NCBI GenBank assembly: GCA_026874595.1
Contig: CM049307.1
Span: 58,662,870 to 58,726,869 of the forward strand
DNA: 64,000 nucleotides
Reading direction: 5' to 3'
Source: Sipunculus nudus
Taxonomy: Eukaryota; Annelida; Sipuncula; Golfingiida; Sipunculidae
A program made the position numbers and the translations under genes. The stretch's first letter is position 1; every line of letters starts with the position of its first letter. Below the pieces are notes generated by a model that saw only the letters and a list, made by a program, of their open reading frames with translations, ran no database searches and was not told the DNA's origin. Below, piece after piece: positions 1 to 11,028 of this stretch.

Positions 1-552
1 TTATTAAGGACTGCACTCAAAGAGTTTCATTATTGTTATATGGTATTTAAACCGGGAGTACGCTAAGGTATTATTGAGGTGATTGAAATTACCACATACA
101 TATTCATAGTGCATCGTGTCTATGAATAAATAATGAGGATATGGTATTAAAGGAATAAAAGGTAAAATGACACCGAGTATCATATATATATATATATATA
201 TACAAATCAATCCATTTTCTTACAATCGATTTCCTTTGCCGTTGTCGCGTTATCATTATCGGATTGTTATCCCGGATAAACTTAAGATTATTTTTCTCTA
301 CAAAGTTTCAGCTCGCCGACCACCCCGGACTATTATAACAGCTAGTGAAGACCGTTTTGTATGTGAATTTTGTTACATTCAATGTCAAATTAAAAAAAAA
401 TGTCCGTAAAATATAAGAGTGTAATAAACTTTTCAGATCTATCCTCAAAGTTTTGACTTTGACTTTGCCTGATTGAAGAACATTTAGTAGAACGGATAAA
501 ATGTTCGTCTGGTTCATGATGACGTCTATTTTGGGACGTAACATCTACGACG

Positions 553-611
553 TCATAACCTGGCGGCATGTAGAATAATGCTTTTGTCGATATCGGCCAG
601 TGTCCGGCATC
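553..611 (-). CDS. Oxidase last exon, supplies peroxisomal signal ARL
   Basis: A 59-nt exon separated from exon 6 by a ~2.2-kb intron. Acceptor TTATTTTCAG lies before 611. Joined in phase it completes the Gly of ALSG and reads [18 protein letters not shown] followed by TGA. CRxL..I is the family's C-terminal motif, and ARL is a canonical type 1 peroxisomal targeting signal, the same tripeptide that ends spinach glycolate oxidase. Confidence 0.9.
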
Positions 612-3600
612 CTGAAAATAAACATACAACCAGAGATAGATTTAAAAATATTTTTATATATTTTAAATGACCTAAAACCTTTGTTGTGAACTGTTTATAT
701 AATATCGTGTTAAATGTAGGGCAAAGACAACTTCAATCATACGCCTTTCGGTTGAATTAATGGATAAGTAAATTTAAAATAAGACTAACACTATACTTTG
801 TAGATATTATGCATCGAAGTTGAATCTCCTAATAAAAGAGGTTTAAGGCCAAAAAAATTAAAGGTATGGTTCTCAGGCACCGCCCGCGTCAATTTTAACC
901 CCCCGCATCAAACATTTTTATTTTGATTTCATCATTCAAGATGGTAAAATAATACAATTTCGATACGATTTCCTTTGTTATGTAGTGCTTTTACCTGCTT
1001 AGCAAAAAGAAACCTGTCATTTACATGCTTTTCCCTGATCATATGACATTTTATCGAAGCATACAAAAAAGTTCAAAAATAAATTACCGCCCGACCGCAT
1101 TGATTTCTGCAAAAAGTGCCTGAGAACCATACCTTTTTATTTTTTGGCCTAATTATGATAATACCAATGATTAGTCGAGTCTCCACCTTCCGAGTCTGAG
1201 TGCAAGTGCAGGTAACTCGAGTCCGAGTCCTTAAGGTTCAAGTCCGAGACATTTTTTAAAGATTTTTTATGGAGGAAACCGCCTCCATTTTTTATGCTCC
1301 CTTATCTAATTCTAAATTTAAGTCTGTGCATCTGCAGAGTTCCATTTGGTTTGGGACTACGTGACAGGGCGGTAGCACTCGCTTCTTATCATATTATCAT
1401 ATTATTTTTGTATCCTGGTGTCACCCTGGCCCGGTTTCTACCGCCACTGCTGGTTGCTGTGTGTGTAATCATCTCCATTTCTGGGTCATAACACCGAGGA
1501 ACCCCCAAAGAAGCACTCGTTTGTGAGTGATGCATGGCTGTTGGGCACAGCCTTCCAATTAAGCCTGCAGAACGCTCGCCCTGGGTGGGGGCCGACCGTT
1601 AATATATATATCACCGCTTCGGCTGAGATTTCGACTCCGACCTCCCGGCCTTCAGTCCTTCGCTCTACCCCTGAGCCATAGAAGACGGAAAGTCCGAGAC
1701 ATTTGGGACTCGAACCAAATCATAGTACAATACAAATGTCCGTAAATGTAATTTAAAATTGAAATTTCAGAGTATCATGTACATTACTATAATAAAGATA
1801 CTATGTAGTTTATTTCCTTTATAGCTCCCGGTGCTAAGTAAAGCTTTGTATATTTAGTGTTAATATTTTGTAATATTCTGTTAGGTGTTCGCATATATAC
1901 ATGTCTTTATGTGACCGAGTTGTTTTCTATTGGACTCGATATGGACTCTTCCTGATTTCCCGAGTCCTTACCTCGGAGTCCAAGTCCGAGTCCAGGACCC
2001 TCGAGTCCAAGTCCGAGTCCAGGACCTCCGAATCCAAGTCCGAGTCCAAGACCCTCGAGTTTAAGTCCGAGTCCAGGACCCTCGAGTCCAAGTCCGGGTC
2101 CCTAAAGAAGCGGACTCGAGTCCGGACTCGAGTCCAAGTTCTTTATCGATAAAGACAAAATCAGTTGCTTTCGTAGGTTTCAATAATATCTTAGATCAGA
2201 TGAACGGATTTGTAAATCCGGGCTCCCCGCAAAGCTAAGTAAGAAATTTAGAAATTTTATAAAAACACTAAAGACAAAAATAAAGGAATTTAATTATAGT
2301 TAAAATATAGAAAAAAAATAAAGCAAAAAAGATTTTAAAAAAATACAGGAATTTAAATTTTTAGCTAACATGAAAAAAATAGACATTTTCGCTGATCATT
2401 TGGGTTTTCCTGGGTTACCTGCCATGTCAATCAGTTTTCAAAGCAGAATTCAGAGTTCTGTTTAAATTACTGGACTTTTATGCCCTGCCTGCACAGTTCT
2501 AATGATAAGCTGAATGTATTTCAAAATAACATATCTTCTTATAAAACAATATTTATTAAATTATAACATTTATTTCTGAAACACGATTATGTATTGAGAA
2601 AAAATTGGAAATTAGAGTCTAAATGCTGGAAAATACAGGAAATTATAGGCGACGACTTGTTAAAGGAAATATAGGAAATATACCGAAATCAGTGGAATCC
2701 GAACATGACTGTTATAAGAAAGTCGTAGACGGGCGCACAGATGGTACCATAGACATAACTGTGTTTAAAACATTCCAGGAAATAGAGAAATACCAAATTC
2801 TAACCTGATAAAGCCATGGCTGAACTTAATTCTTCTTGTAACAAAGACAGCAAATCTTGTATACCTTGTTGACCCTACAACATAAACTTCAACAAGGGGT
2901 AAACGCAAAACCCGCGTGTGAAATGGATATTTAGATCATTTGTTTTATCTTGATTTGTATTACTTACTGAGAATTAATGATGCGAGTTAATAACAAAATT
3001 TAATGATCGTGTATGACGGTGACTGACCACAAATTTATATTTTTAATTATTAATTTTTTAATTATTATATATTAATTATTTGAAATATTTTACATTTATT
3101 GTTATTAATTTAACACATTCACTATTAAACGTCACCTTCTTCATTTCTTTGTATATAAATATTAATATTTAAATAACGATTAAATCACAAGAGCACTGTC
3201 AATTAAGGAAGAATAAACGTTTATATTTCATGAGGACGAAGAGTTAAAAAGTTAGTTAACAAGCTAGTTAACATTTAGATGAATATAAAACGTATTTTAT
3301 ATTACACATACCTTACAAACAAGTCCCCAGATAACGGGACGACCCAAAAATACCGCTCTGGCTCCGAGCGCCAAAGCTTTCAGTACATCTGTCCCCGTCC
3401 TAACTCCGCCATCCAGGTACACCTCAACGCGTCCTCTGGCGGCAGCAACAACTTCTGGTAAAGCGTCGATCTGAGAAAAATATACATTCTGAAATTATGA
3501 GGGTTAACTAAATAATTCAGTCCAAATTTTAATGCTTTTTTACCTAAGTTAAACGAGTTAGATTCAAGCTTGTGATATTTGTACAATTTATGTTTGTACA

Positions 3601-6600
3601 ACGACCCTTCCTGGTTGGAAGCTAAGCCATTCTAAGCAAACCTGGTGCGATTATTCTCAATTCATTTAATATGCAGACACTGACACTTCTTATCGGTCAA
3701 ATAATGTCTTTCTCTTCCCCTCTATAAAGCTTTCGAACATAGATTAAAAATATAACAGAGCAAAGAAGAGCTGCACTGTTGTTGGCCGGACCACGTTTGA
3801 AACTCGCAATAATCCACTGTCACAGGACGAAACGTTCTTGCCATCTGCCAATTGCTTAATGATGATACTGAGAAAGTAGTGTTTAAGTAAGGTCAGTTGG
3901 AAAAGAGTTTTACCATAGCGTATGGAATGCAATTTCACATCGGAAATAGAAATTGTGTTAGAAGTTTTCCTTATCCGGGAACTATAACCTTTGTGGTTAA
4001 TCCCTCCGCCGGGAGTGTATGCGTTCATCCCGTTCGTGTGTGTTTTTGTGTGTGCTGTTGAGGTGTGTGTTTGTTCACAACATACCTCACGCAATCATGA
4101 ATGGAATCTCATGACATTTTCAGGACATTTCGGGAATTGGCGGCCGGCAAATCAAGAATCGGGTAGATTTTGGTGTGGTCCCGAAACATGATCCGGGTAA
4201 ATTATCATCATCAAGGAATATTCACGAATATACAGTCACTTATTTATGAATGAACCCGGGAATATGGGCTAAATATGTGAATGCAAACAGGTTTTGGGAG
4301 CATCGCACTATAGTGCTAACCCCCCCCCCCCCCTCCCCCCCCCCCCAAAAAAAAAAAACAAAAAAAAACACACACACACAGACACGGCGGAGGCTTGCAT
4401 TCCTTCTAGTTTATTCTGCAAACGAGAGTTAAGGTCGAGGATGTTCGCGGAATGATTTGCACGTTTCCTTTAATTATAAAAAGAGCGTCTGTGTCAAATG
4501 ATACTGTCATCCCCGTACTTAGTGAAAGTGGTATTAAATTACTTGGAAAAGATACGGTGAGTTTGCGAATATAACATGAATCTTATAGTTTTCTTTCTAT
4601 TTTGATACATACGAATCAATCCTACCGATGCTTGAACTGTATCTAGCTGTCTGCCGCCATGGTTGGACACATAAACAGCATCAGCGCCGTGCTGTACAGC
4701 AAGCTCTGTGTCCTCAGCTGTCAGGATTCCTTTGACTACCACCGGCAGTCCTGATTCCTTCTTTAACCACCAGATGTCCTCCCATGTCCCGGAAGCGTCG
4801 AATCCTCCAACTCCGGGTATGGCACTATTGTCCTAAATACAGAAATGACTAATTGAAAGACTTTATGTGATTTATCCAACATGACAAATAAAAACAAGAT
4901 GTGATCATAGATCGATATACTGATAAAATATGATCAGTTCAGAGAAACAAGGCTGGATTTTAAGGGAAAGGAGCCGGTCGTATTTCTGAATCAATGTTTA
5001 CCGAATGACTAATAAACGCTGTTGCCCACCTGACTGAAGTTAAATGTCTGGTCCGTCTGCCAATATTTAACTCTGCTTCCATTTTGGCTGTGGTAGGGTC
5101 TATGGTGGGATCTCTGTGATTCTTGCATTCAAGCATATTTTATTCATTATTATACTAACGCCTGAGTCTCTTCTAAACTGTTTACGAGATATGAAATCAT
5201 TTAGCATTAAGGTATACACAAATTTTCTATGTGGAGTTTAAACAATTCAGGCCGACAATCATTTCAGTACGTTACACGCATGCGCAGAGATGGTCCGCCA
5301 ATTTAACAATTATTTGAATGATTTTTTTATAATCGATTAAACTGGTTACACTCTCTCATAATCGACCACTAACGATTATGTATGCACATACAAAGATGTC
5401 ATAATATCCAGAAAACAAAATATTTACATCCCGTCAGAAACACGAGAAAGACGGACCTTATGCAACGCACAACTGTCTTAAATTACCTTTGTCCGTCAGC
5501 GTGATGTACAAATTAAACTGAATTTACTCGGTTAATATTTATGTATAAGTCTATTCAGCAGATTCCGTGGTTATACTGAAGGTACATAAAATCATGGATT
5601 AATAATCGATCATCGGACGCTTGATGTCTTTCGATCATCCAATGTCATTTCAAAACCATTCCTACCACTAATGCGCAATAATGTAATATGGCCCAAAAAA
5701 ATAAGGTTTGCTTCTCAGGCACTTATTTTCATAAATCAATGCGGGCGGGCAGTTTTTTTTTATATTTTATTTTTTTTTTCGTATAGTCCGATAAAAATGG
5801 CAAATGGTAAAGGGAAAAGCATGATAATAACAAATTTATTTCGCTAAATAAGTAAAAGCACTACATAAGAAAGGAAATTTAATCTAAATTGTATGATTTT
5901 ATCTTCATGGAAGAAATGTCATAGCGGGTGGAGCTCAAAATTGGTAAGATTCTATTGAAAATCAAAATAAAAATCTTTGATGCAGGGGTTTAAAACTGAC
6001 GCTGGCAATGCCTGAGAACCATATACCTTTTATTTATTTATATTTCTATTATTTTTTTTTTTTTTTTTTTTTGCCTAAGTCATGTTTTTCTATTGTCACT
6101 AGCAGCATGCGCATGCGTATACCTACCGGAGGAAGCATCGGGGTTGTCACATGTGGCGGGCAGACAAGAGGCGTTCGGGAAACTTTCCTCCGTTTTCCAG
6201 GAATGGGTGTATCGACGGTTAATACAACGGCTCTAAAACCGTTATTTCCAGCACGCCTTATAATATCTCTTGTGATGAGCCGGTTCTTGTGGAAATAAAT
6301 TTGGAGCCATTTGAAACTGTCCGAAGCCGCATCATGTATTTCTTCGATTGATCTTGTGGCCACTACGCTCATGATGAAACAGCATCCAATATCCCTGGCA
6401 GCTGAGAAGACAACAGAAGTCTAATTTATTTGTCTGTAGAGGTAACCGCCTCCATTGTTGGCTGGCACAAATAAATACTATGTACATTTGCAAGATTCAA
6501 TGCATTGCGTTTCGGTTCGGGATTCCGTGACTGGGCTGTAGCACATATCCTGGCGTAAACCAGGCTCGGTATACCGCACCTGTAGGTCCTGGGACCTGTA

Positions 6601-7887
6601 GGTCCTGATGAGTCATAATACAGAGGAACCCCCGAAAGGCACACTCTTGGATGAGCACAACACGACAGTGGAACTCATTCTTACCATTAAGCCTGCAGAG
6701 CGCCCTTCCTCGGGGGGGGGGGGCACCAGTAACAATTTTCATTCACAATTTCTCCGCCTGGAGTCCTCTGCTCTTTCATTAATAGCAGAGTAAGCCAGGT
6801 ATCACATGAATTTAACAGAAAAGGAAAGTGAATTGCTAGCTGTAATAGAAACTTTTTAATGACAAAGTTTGATCAAACTTAGATTTCTGCTGAGCAAATT
6901 ATCTCACTGACTCACTGTAGCCCCACAACATCGAATCAACTGCCTATATACCTATTTCTTCTAAAACAGATTTTCTTTATATTGTTACTCAGCAAACCAA
7001 AGATAAAATTATGAACTCTGCTTGCCTTTTGCCGCTGCTATTTCTGCTTCTGGGCTGAAGATGCCGTGAAAACCAGATGGGGCGACACCTATCGGCATGG
7101 ACACGGGATGACCCAGTAAAGATGTTTTCATATCTCTGACTGATACATCTCGCAACATCCGGGGATGAAGTCGGATCCTGGAGATTACATAACAGACTTT
7201 GGATCCTAATATTACTTAAACAATGACTATAACACGTAGATATAAAAATTCCAGGGGACAGTTTTGACCGACCGAACTGTTGTTTTTTTTTAACCCCCAA
7301 AAAATTATTAAACTAGAGTTTCCCGTCAATGGAATAGGAACGATCAGTTTATTAATGTGTCGGTAGATGGCGCCGTCTCACTGAGATTTGTCTTGAACTA
7401 CATTAGTGACACCTTGCGACATTATACGCACCAGCTCGTTAATTTGGCAACAGAAACCGTAATATGATCACCGCAACTGTTTGTAGACGTCTGGTTGTAC
7501 TTTAACTGATTATAACAAAATCCAATCAATGAATGATTAAAAATATTTTATTTATCACTTTCATACATCATTACAGAACTGGAAAGTCGAGGGGTAAAAA
7601 CTATTAGGGTGGGTTTGGCTGCACGTCCAGGGCAAATGTTTTTTCCCGGTTATTATAACTAGTTGTACAATCCAGGTAAAATAAAATAAAGTTTATTTAT
7701 TTTATTATAGCTTCAGTATATATGAGAATGTAAATCAGTGCGTGTCCTACCTTTTGAAAGCTTCCTCGTTCTCGCGCAGTGTAATTTCATCATCGGCTCC
7801 GGAGCTTAGAAAAGCATTCTCCATCTTCCCCAGGATGCTGGCGGCCCTCTTCTCATAGTCCGACACACACACCAAATCTGACATCAT
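553..7887 (-). CDS. FMN-dependent 2-hydroxyacid oxidase (HAO/glycolate oxidase family), 7 exons, complete
   Basis: Predicted peroxisomal flavoenzyme oxidising 2-hydroxy acids such as glycolate to 2-oxo acids with release of H2O2. Coding exons in transcript order are 7887-7751, 7177-7026, 6401-6127, 4832-4626, 3470-3312, 2874-2805 and 611-553; they sum to 1059 nt, giving 352 aa (family usual ~350-370). All junctions are phase-consistent. Family motifs in order: SGADDEITL near the N-terminus, [34 protein letters not shown] (flavin-site Lys), SNHGGRQLD (catalytic His), [11 protein letters not shown] and [14 protein letters not shown] (phosphate-binding region), MALSGCRTL near the end, and C-terminal ARL. 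The loop after the LTVDTP segment is shorter than in plant glycolate oxidase. The Tyr equivalent to spinach Tyr24 is Phe here. Start: two adjacent ATGs at 7887 and 7884; the second, [12 protein letters not shown], fits the family better. HAO1 and HAO2 orthologues cannot be told apart by eye. Confidence 0.95.
846..1150 (+). mobile_element. MITE-like DNA transposon, family B copy 1
   Basis: About 305 bp with terminal inverted repeats of about 35 bp, AGGCCAAAAAAATTAAAGG..TCTCAGGCAC at the left and GTGCCTGAGAACC..TTTTTTGGCCT at the right. No coding capacity. Copies 2 (5690-6076, reversed) and 3 (19052-19358) share the ends and interior. The target duplication is not clear, possibly TA or TTA. Confidence 0.85.
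1190..1260 (+). repeat. GAGTCC minisatellite, short block
   Basis: Degenerate copies of gagtccgagtcc, as in the larger block at 1961-2140 and the short one at 17192-17235. A SINE follows directly at 1266. Confidence 0.7.
1266..1690 (-). mobile_element. tRNA-derived SINE, family A copy 1
   Basis: Read on the minus strand, the element starts near 1685 with a tRNA-like head: TGGCTCAGGGGTAGAGC resembles a pol III A box, and GGAGTCGAAATC about 35 bases on resembles a B box. The body runs toward 1266 and ends in the conserved segment whose plus-strand form is GGAGGAAACCGCCTCC. Copies at 6436-6800 and 30020-30365 share the body (for example accgaggaac, attaagcctgcagagcgc). Confidence 0.75.
1961..2140 (+). 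repeat. 27-bp GAGTCC-based minisatellite
   Basis: Four to five tandem units of about 27 bp, each with gagtccaagtccgagtcc followed by aggaccctc. An 83-codon open frame across it (Ser/Glu/Lys-rich) is a by-product of the 27-bp period. It lies inside the last intron of the oxidase. Confidence 0.85.
2805..2874 (-). CDS. Oxidase exon 6 (C-terminal helices)
   Basis: Encodes [16 protein letters not shown] then SSAMALSG, matching the family's GxxGVxxVLxxLxxE and MALSGC motifs. If read through, the frame stops immediately at a TAG that lies inside the donor GTTAGA, so the gene looks truncated unless the distant last exon is joined. Confidence 0.92.
3312..3470 (-). CDS. Oxidase exon 5 (FMN phosphate-binding region)
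   Basis: Encodes [20 protein letters not shown], then [17 protein letters not shown], then [25 protein letters not shown] and FLGRP are the family's FMN-phosphate and substrate-Arg motifs. Phase 0 at both ends (159 nt); acceptor TTTTTCTCAG and donor GTATGT are both strong. Confidence 0.95.
4319..4378 (+). repeat. Poly-C, poly-A and CA low-complexity run
   Basis: Runs of C broken by one T, then A-rich and CA repeats, within the oxidase intron between exons 4 and 5. No coding significance. Confidence 0.9.
4626..4832 (-). CDS. Oxidase exon 4 (catalytic His exon)
   Basis: Encodes [19 protein letters not shown], then [19 protein letters not shown], then [17 protein letters not shown]. It holds the conserved flavin-site Lys of VKG and the proton-abstracting His of SNHGGRQLD. 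Phase 0 at both ends (207 nt); acceptor GTATTTAG before 4832 and donor GTAGG after 4626. Confidence 0.95.
5330..5611 (+). mobile_element. Short element with TAATCGATTA ends, family D copy 1
   Basis: About 280 bp bounded by TAATCGATTA-type palindromes, with interior blocks shared with 36882-37113: gatgtacaaat, gcagattccgtggttatactgaaggtacataaaat against gcagatttcacggtaatataggaggtacacaaaat. Non-coding, probably a MITE. In the intron between oxidase exons 3 and 4. Confidence 0.65.
5690..6076 (-). mobile_element. MITE-like DNA transposon, family B copy 2
   Basis: Same terminal inverted repeats as copy 1 but with the interior in opposite orientation (aagtaaaagcactacataa here against ttatgtagtgcttttac in copy 1). 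The right end is expanded by a poly-T run at about 6051-6072. Its edge lies about 50 bp from the donor of oxidase exon 3. Confidence 0.8.
6127..6401 (-). CDS. Oxidase exon 3 (central barrel)
   Basis: Encodes [17 protein letters not shown], then [12 protein letters not shown], then [14 protein letters not shown] and [12 protein letters not shown]. It carries the Tyr of the QIY motif, the Thr and Asp of LTVDTP and the substrate-binding Arg of GKRR. Acceptor TTGTCTTCTCAG precedes 6401 and donor GTAGGT follows 6127. A MITE copy in the next intron begins only about 50 bp beyond the donor. Confidence 0.94.
6436..6800 (-). mobile_element. tRNA-derived SINE, family A copy 2
   Basis: Matches family A by GAGGTAACCGCCTCCATT at its 3' end, the caccgcacctgtaggtcctggg segment, gaggaacccccgaaaggca and attaagcctgcagagcgc. 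The tRNA-like head near 6735-6800 is degraded. It sits in the intron between oxidase exons 2 and 3. Confidence 0.7.
7026..7177 (-). CDS. Oxidase exon 2, ends at a GC donor
   Basis: Encodes [15 protein letters not shown] through [14 protein letters not shown] to PEAEIAAAK, the first strands and helices of the TIM barrel. Acceptor TAATCTCCAG precedes 7177. Gap-free alignment to the family (EIAAAKAARDIG against ELATVRACRSLG of human HAO1) is obtained only if the exon ends at 7026, immediately before GCAAGC, which makes the intron GC-AG. A GT a few bases further would add three residues and disturb the alignment. Confidence 0.88.
7751..7887 (-). CDS. Oxidase exon 1 (N-terminal helix, flavin-site start)
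   Basis: Encodes [14 protein letters not shown] and then [18 protein letters not shown] and EEAFKR. The acceptor side reads TTTACACAG up to 7901, so the transcribed exon extends to 7900 and an upstream 5'-UTR exon is implied. Donor GTAGG follows 7751 and the exon ends two bases into an Arg codon. In glycolate oxidase the residues before SGA are Tyr-Tyr-x; here they read Phe-Leu-Ser, so the active-site Tyr is missing. Confidence 0.92.
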
Positions 7888-7929
7888 TTGTTTTATAATC
7901 CTGTGTAAATATAAAAACCACACACTCAC

Positions 7930-9400
7930 AAGCTGCGGAAGGAAGTCCGCGTTAACTCCTTTAAGAACAAACTTTAAGGCGTTCCAAACTTAAAGCTCTT
8001 CATATAAAATTTATCAAATAGTATTTCTTCTTAATTAATTAAACTCATATAAAGTATATACCAATTCAACGATGTCTTTCTTTTTAAAAATGTTTTAGAA
8101 TATAGGGAACGATGCCATTTATGTCCTAAGGGGCATCAACATTTCCATATTTTTAGCATATACCCTTAGACCTTTCACATTATTGTGAAGGGGCTATCGC
8201 AGCTCCATCTTTCAGAAACCCTCGTCGTTGTATTTTATGGACGAAGCTTATCGATCGCATTTATGGTGAAATTAAAATGGCCTCCAAGTACAAACTAATT
8301 TATGGGTAATATGATGACAAAATAATGCATTCAAATACAGTGAAACTTTTTACACTTCGGATCATGGAGGGTTTTCATCAAACATTAATACTGGTATCTG
8401 GATGCCAGCGTCTCTTTATTCACACACATATATCATGGGCTTTACGAAAGGACAAGCAAATTCGTGGAATTAAAGTCCCTCGCTTCTGCCTCTTGTTATT
8501 TAAGCTTCATGCTTGCTTTCTCATAATGTTTATGTTTACATTTTCCCTTAAAGATATCTTCACACGTCATAGTTCCTGTGTTTTAGTTTTTGCATTGTCC
8601 CCTGAAAATTTCTCCACGTATCATAATATTTGATGTGAATTGGGAACATATGTGAAATTTTTTGTTTGTTTTGGAGCTTGTGATAATAAATTTTCGGACT
8701 CTCCAAAACCAAAGCCAACCAAGGTATACATGAGAGCAATCACTGACCCTAATTTGAATTAAATCGGATAACATTAAGGAAAGTTATCGCACGGAAACCA
8801 AAATCGTACGGACGGACAGAGAGACAGACAAACCCAAATCAATGTCTTCCGTTCCGGGGAACAAAAAGTATACTAGTAACCAAATATAGGATTACTCTTA
8901 TGTTTATATAATAAAGACTATATGAAGCATGTGATAGTATTATACCCGCATGCCACCATGCAGGCTTTAGTTCAATCAACTTACAGTTACTTGCCAAACA
9001 GTGTCGTTCACCGGCTTGATAGCGCTAATAAAAGATAATATTTTGGAACAGCCCTGACTTGAATGACCTCACGTTGTGTGCAGTATGCAGTGAAGCCCGA
9101 CCAAGTCATTAATCGTACAGGGGTGACCGCTCGTGTTGATTAAGATGGCATTGCCTGTATCTGATAATGCGTGCCCATCTTTTCAATTAGTATTAAGCGC
9201 GCTGGTCCGGTCGTTTTGTTGTTTGAGGTTCACGCAGCGAGGGCCGACTTCAGGTGAACGCCCCACTCTGTTTAATGATGTCTTCCGATATGAGTGTGTC
9301 AATTTCAGTATGGGGGGATGTTTGGAAATATACACCGAATCTTTCAGTGAATATTTTAGTGTATATTAATATTTAAATATACAACTAATCGAAGATAATT
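7930..9400. other. No gene seen
   Basis: AT-rich sequence upstream of the oxidase. It should hold the oxidase promoter and 5'-UTR exon, but neither can be placed by eye. Open frames here are short and have no recognisable motif. Confidence 0.5.
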
Positions 9401-9407
9401 CATACGA

Positions 9408-9455
<48 letters not shown>

Positions 9456-9462
9456 TCGTATG
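9401..9462. repeat. Perfect palindrome with a (TA)n centre
   Basis: Ten-base arms CATACGAGTA (9401-9410) and TACTCGTATG (9453-9462) flank 42 bases of pure TA repeat, so the whole 62 bp is self-complementary and could form a hairpin or cruciform. Confidence 0.9.
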
Positions 9463-10520
9463 TTTCCAACGTTCATGACGTTTCTGTGTTTAGGGGAACC
9501 CGGGGCAAAGTGGACACACATTTTGGGGGCAAAGTTAAATCCGTCATGGGGCAAAATAGAGTGTCTTTTAACAACAAAATAATGTTTATTAAGAGCGTTT
9601 AGGGAATCTTATCTCAGCTACTTCTGCAGAAAACTTATTACTTTATGACTGTTTTCCTATCTTTGCCGTCTGATCCTGCACATTCTTCATGTGGCCATTT
9701 GTTGCGAATGCTTTACATGATCCACTCCTCGCCGCTTCTCGATTCAGAATACAGCCCGGAACAGTAGATACATGGGACATCCTCATCACTGGAATGCTTT
9801 TAAACCATTGTTTTTTTCCGTCTTCCTGTAATCCATTGTTTTTTCTAGATTTTCTTTCACCCATTTTTTTTTTTTTTTTTGGCATCTTTTTTTTCTGATA
9901 TTTTCCTGTGGGACTCTTGGACTTGGATGGACCATTACTTTTCTTGGAACCAAACTTAACTTTCTTTGCAGCGCATTCATTATGTTATTTATCAAAACCA
10001 ACCTTGATTAAGGTCACATATAATTATCATTCGCCGAAGAACCCATTCTGTCATTTATTAAAACAAGCTTGATAAGATTCGCATATTTTTTATATGGGTT
10101 TATAAATATATCATAAATATATAATATATGCAGGACAAAATCGTCAAAACTGGACTTTATCATCACGGTAATGCTTAAATGCACATGAGTTTATACGGGA
10201 AAGTAGATAAAATAGAAAAACAAAGAGATTTACTTTCACTTCCATGCAGTCAGTATACGTGCTATTGGACGAGTCTGATAAAGTCATTAACGCCACAGTT
10301 TGTTGTTTATGGTAAATAAAGGAATACAAATAATGGTTAATTACATAAGCATATGCTTCAGTTGAAATCTGAATGTATAGTATAGTATGACCCATACAGT
10401 AAGAAATCCGTAATCTGGCAAATACAGTATAATCCGACGATGGTAAAGTACACTCCAGGTAAAATAAGCAACCCAACAATAAAAAGCACATTAACGAGCA
10501 CCCCATGCACCGCCACTCAT

Positions 10521-10557
<37 letters not shown>

Positions 10558-10984
10558 GTTGCAGTCAGCCGCATCGTCTCATTTCTCACGCACAGTGACT
10601 CCCGGGTGTACAACCAACAGTACTTATCCCCAGATCCCACCCAGGTCCCTCCAAAAAAAACATATTAACAACCCTTATTCTAAATTGTTCTTAAAGTTCT
10701 GTCATATGTTTTGTGTGATCGGCATTATATTTAACGCGATAAAGGATCAATGGCATTTTTTATATATTGCATATATATGTACCAGAAAATATATTTATTT
10801 CCAGCTTTATTATTGTCATATATATGTTATATTTATTTATTATTGTCAACTGGGAAAAAATATCGGGATACGTATCGCTATAGGCTGCTACACATCGCAG
10901 TTTATTGCAATACGAATATTGGAGGCAAAACCCAGCCCTGGTAAATACACACATACATATACATATAAATACACACACACACAC

Positions 10985-11028
<44 letters not shown>

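Noticed and set aside
1901-2152. 83-aa Ser/Glu/Lys-rich repeat protein
   Set aside because: It is the translation of a 27-bp minisatellite; the frame stays open only because the unit is a multiple of three. No splice or start evidence.
9643-9885. Lys-rich minus-strand protein as a transposase fragment
   Set aside because: The Lys runs come from poly-T; no DDE or helix-turn-helix motif is visible.
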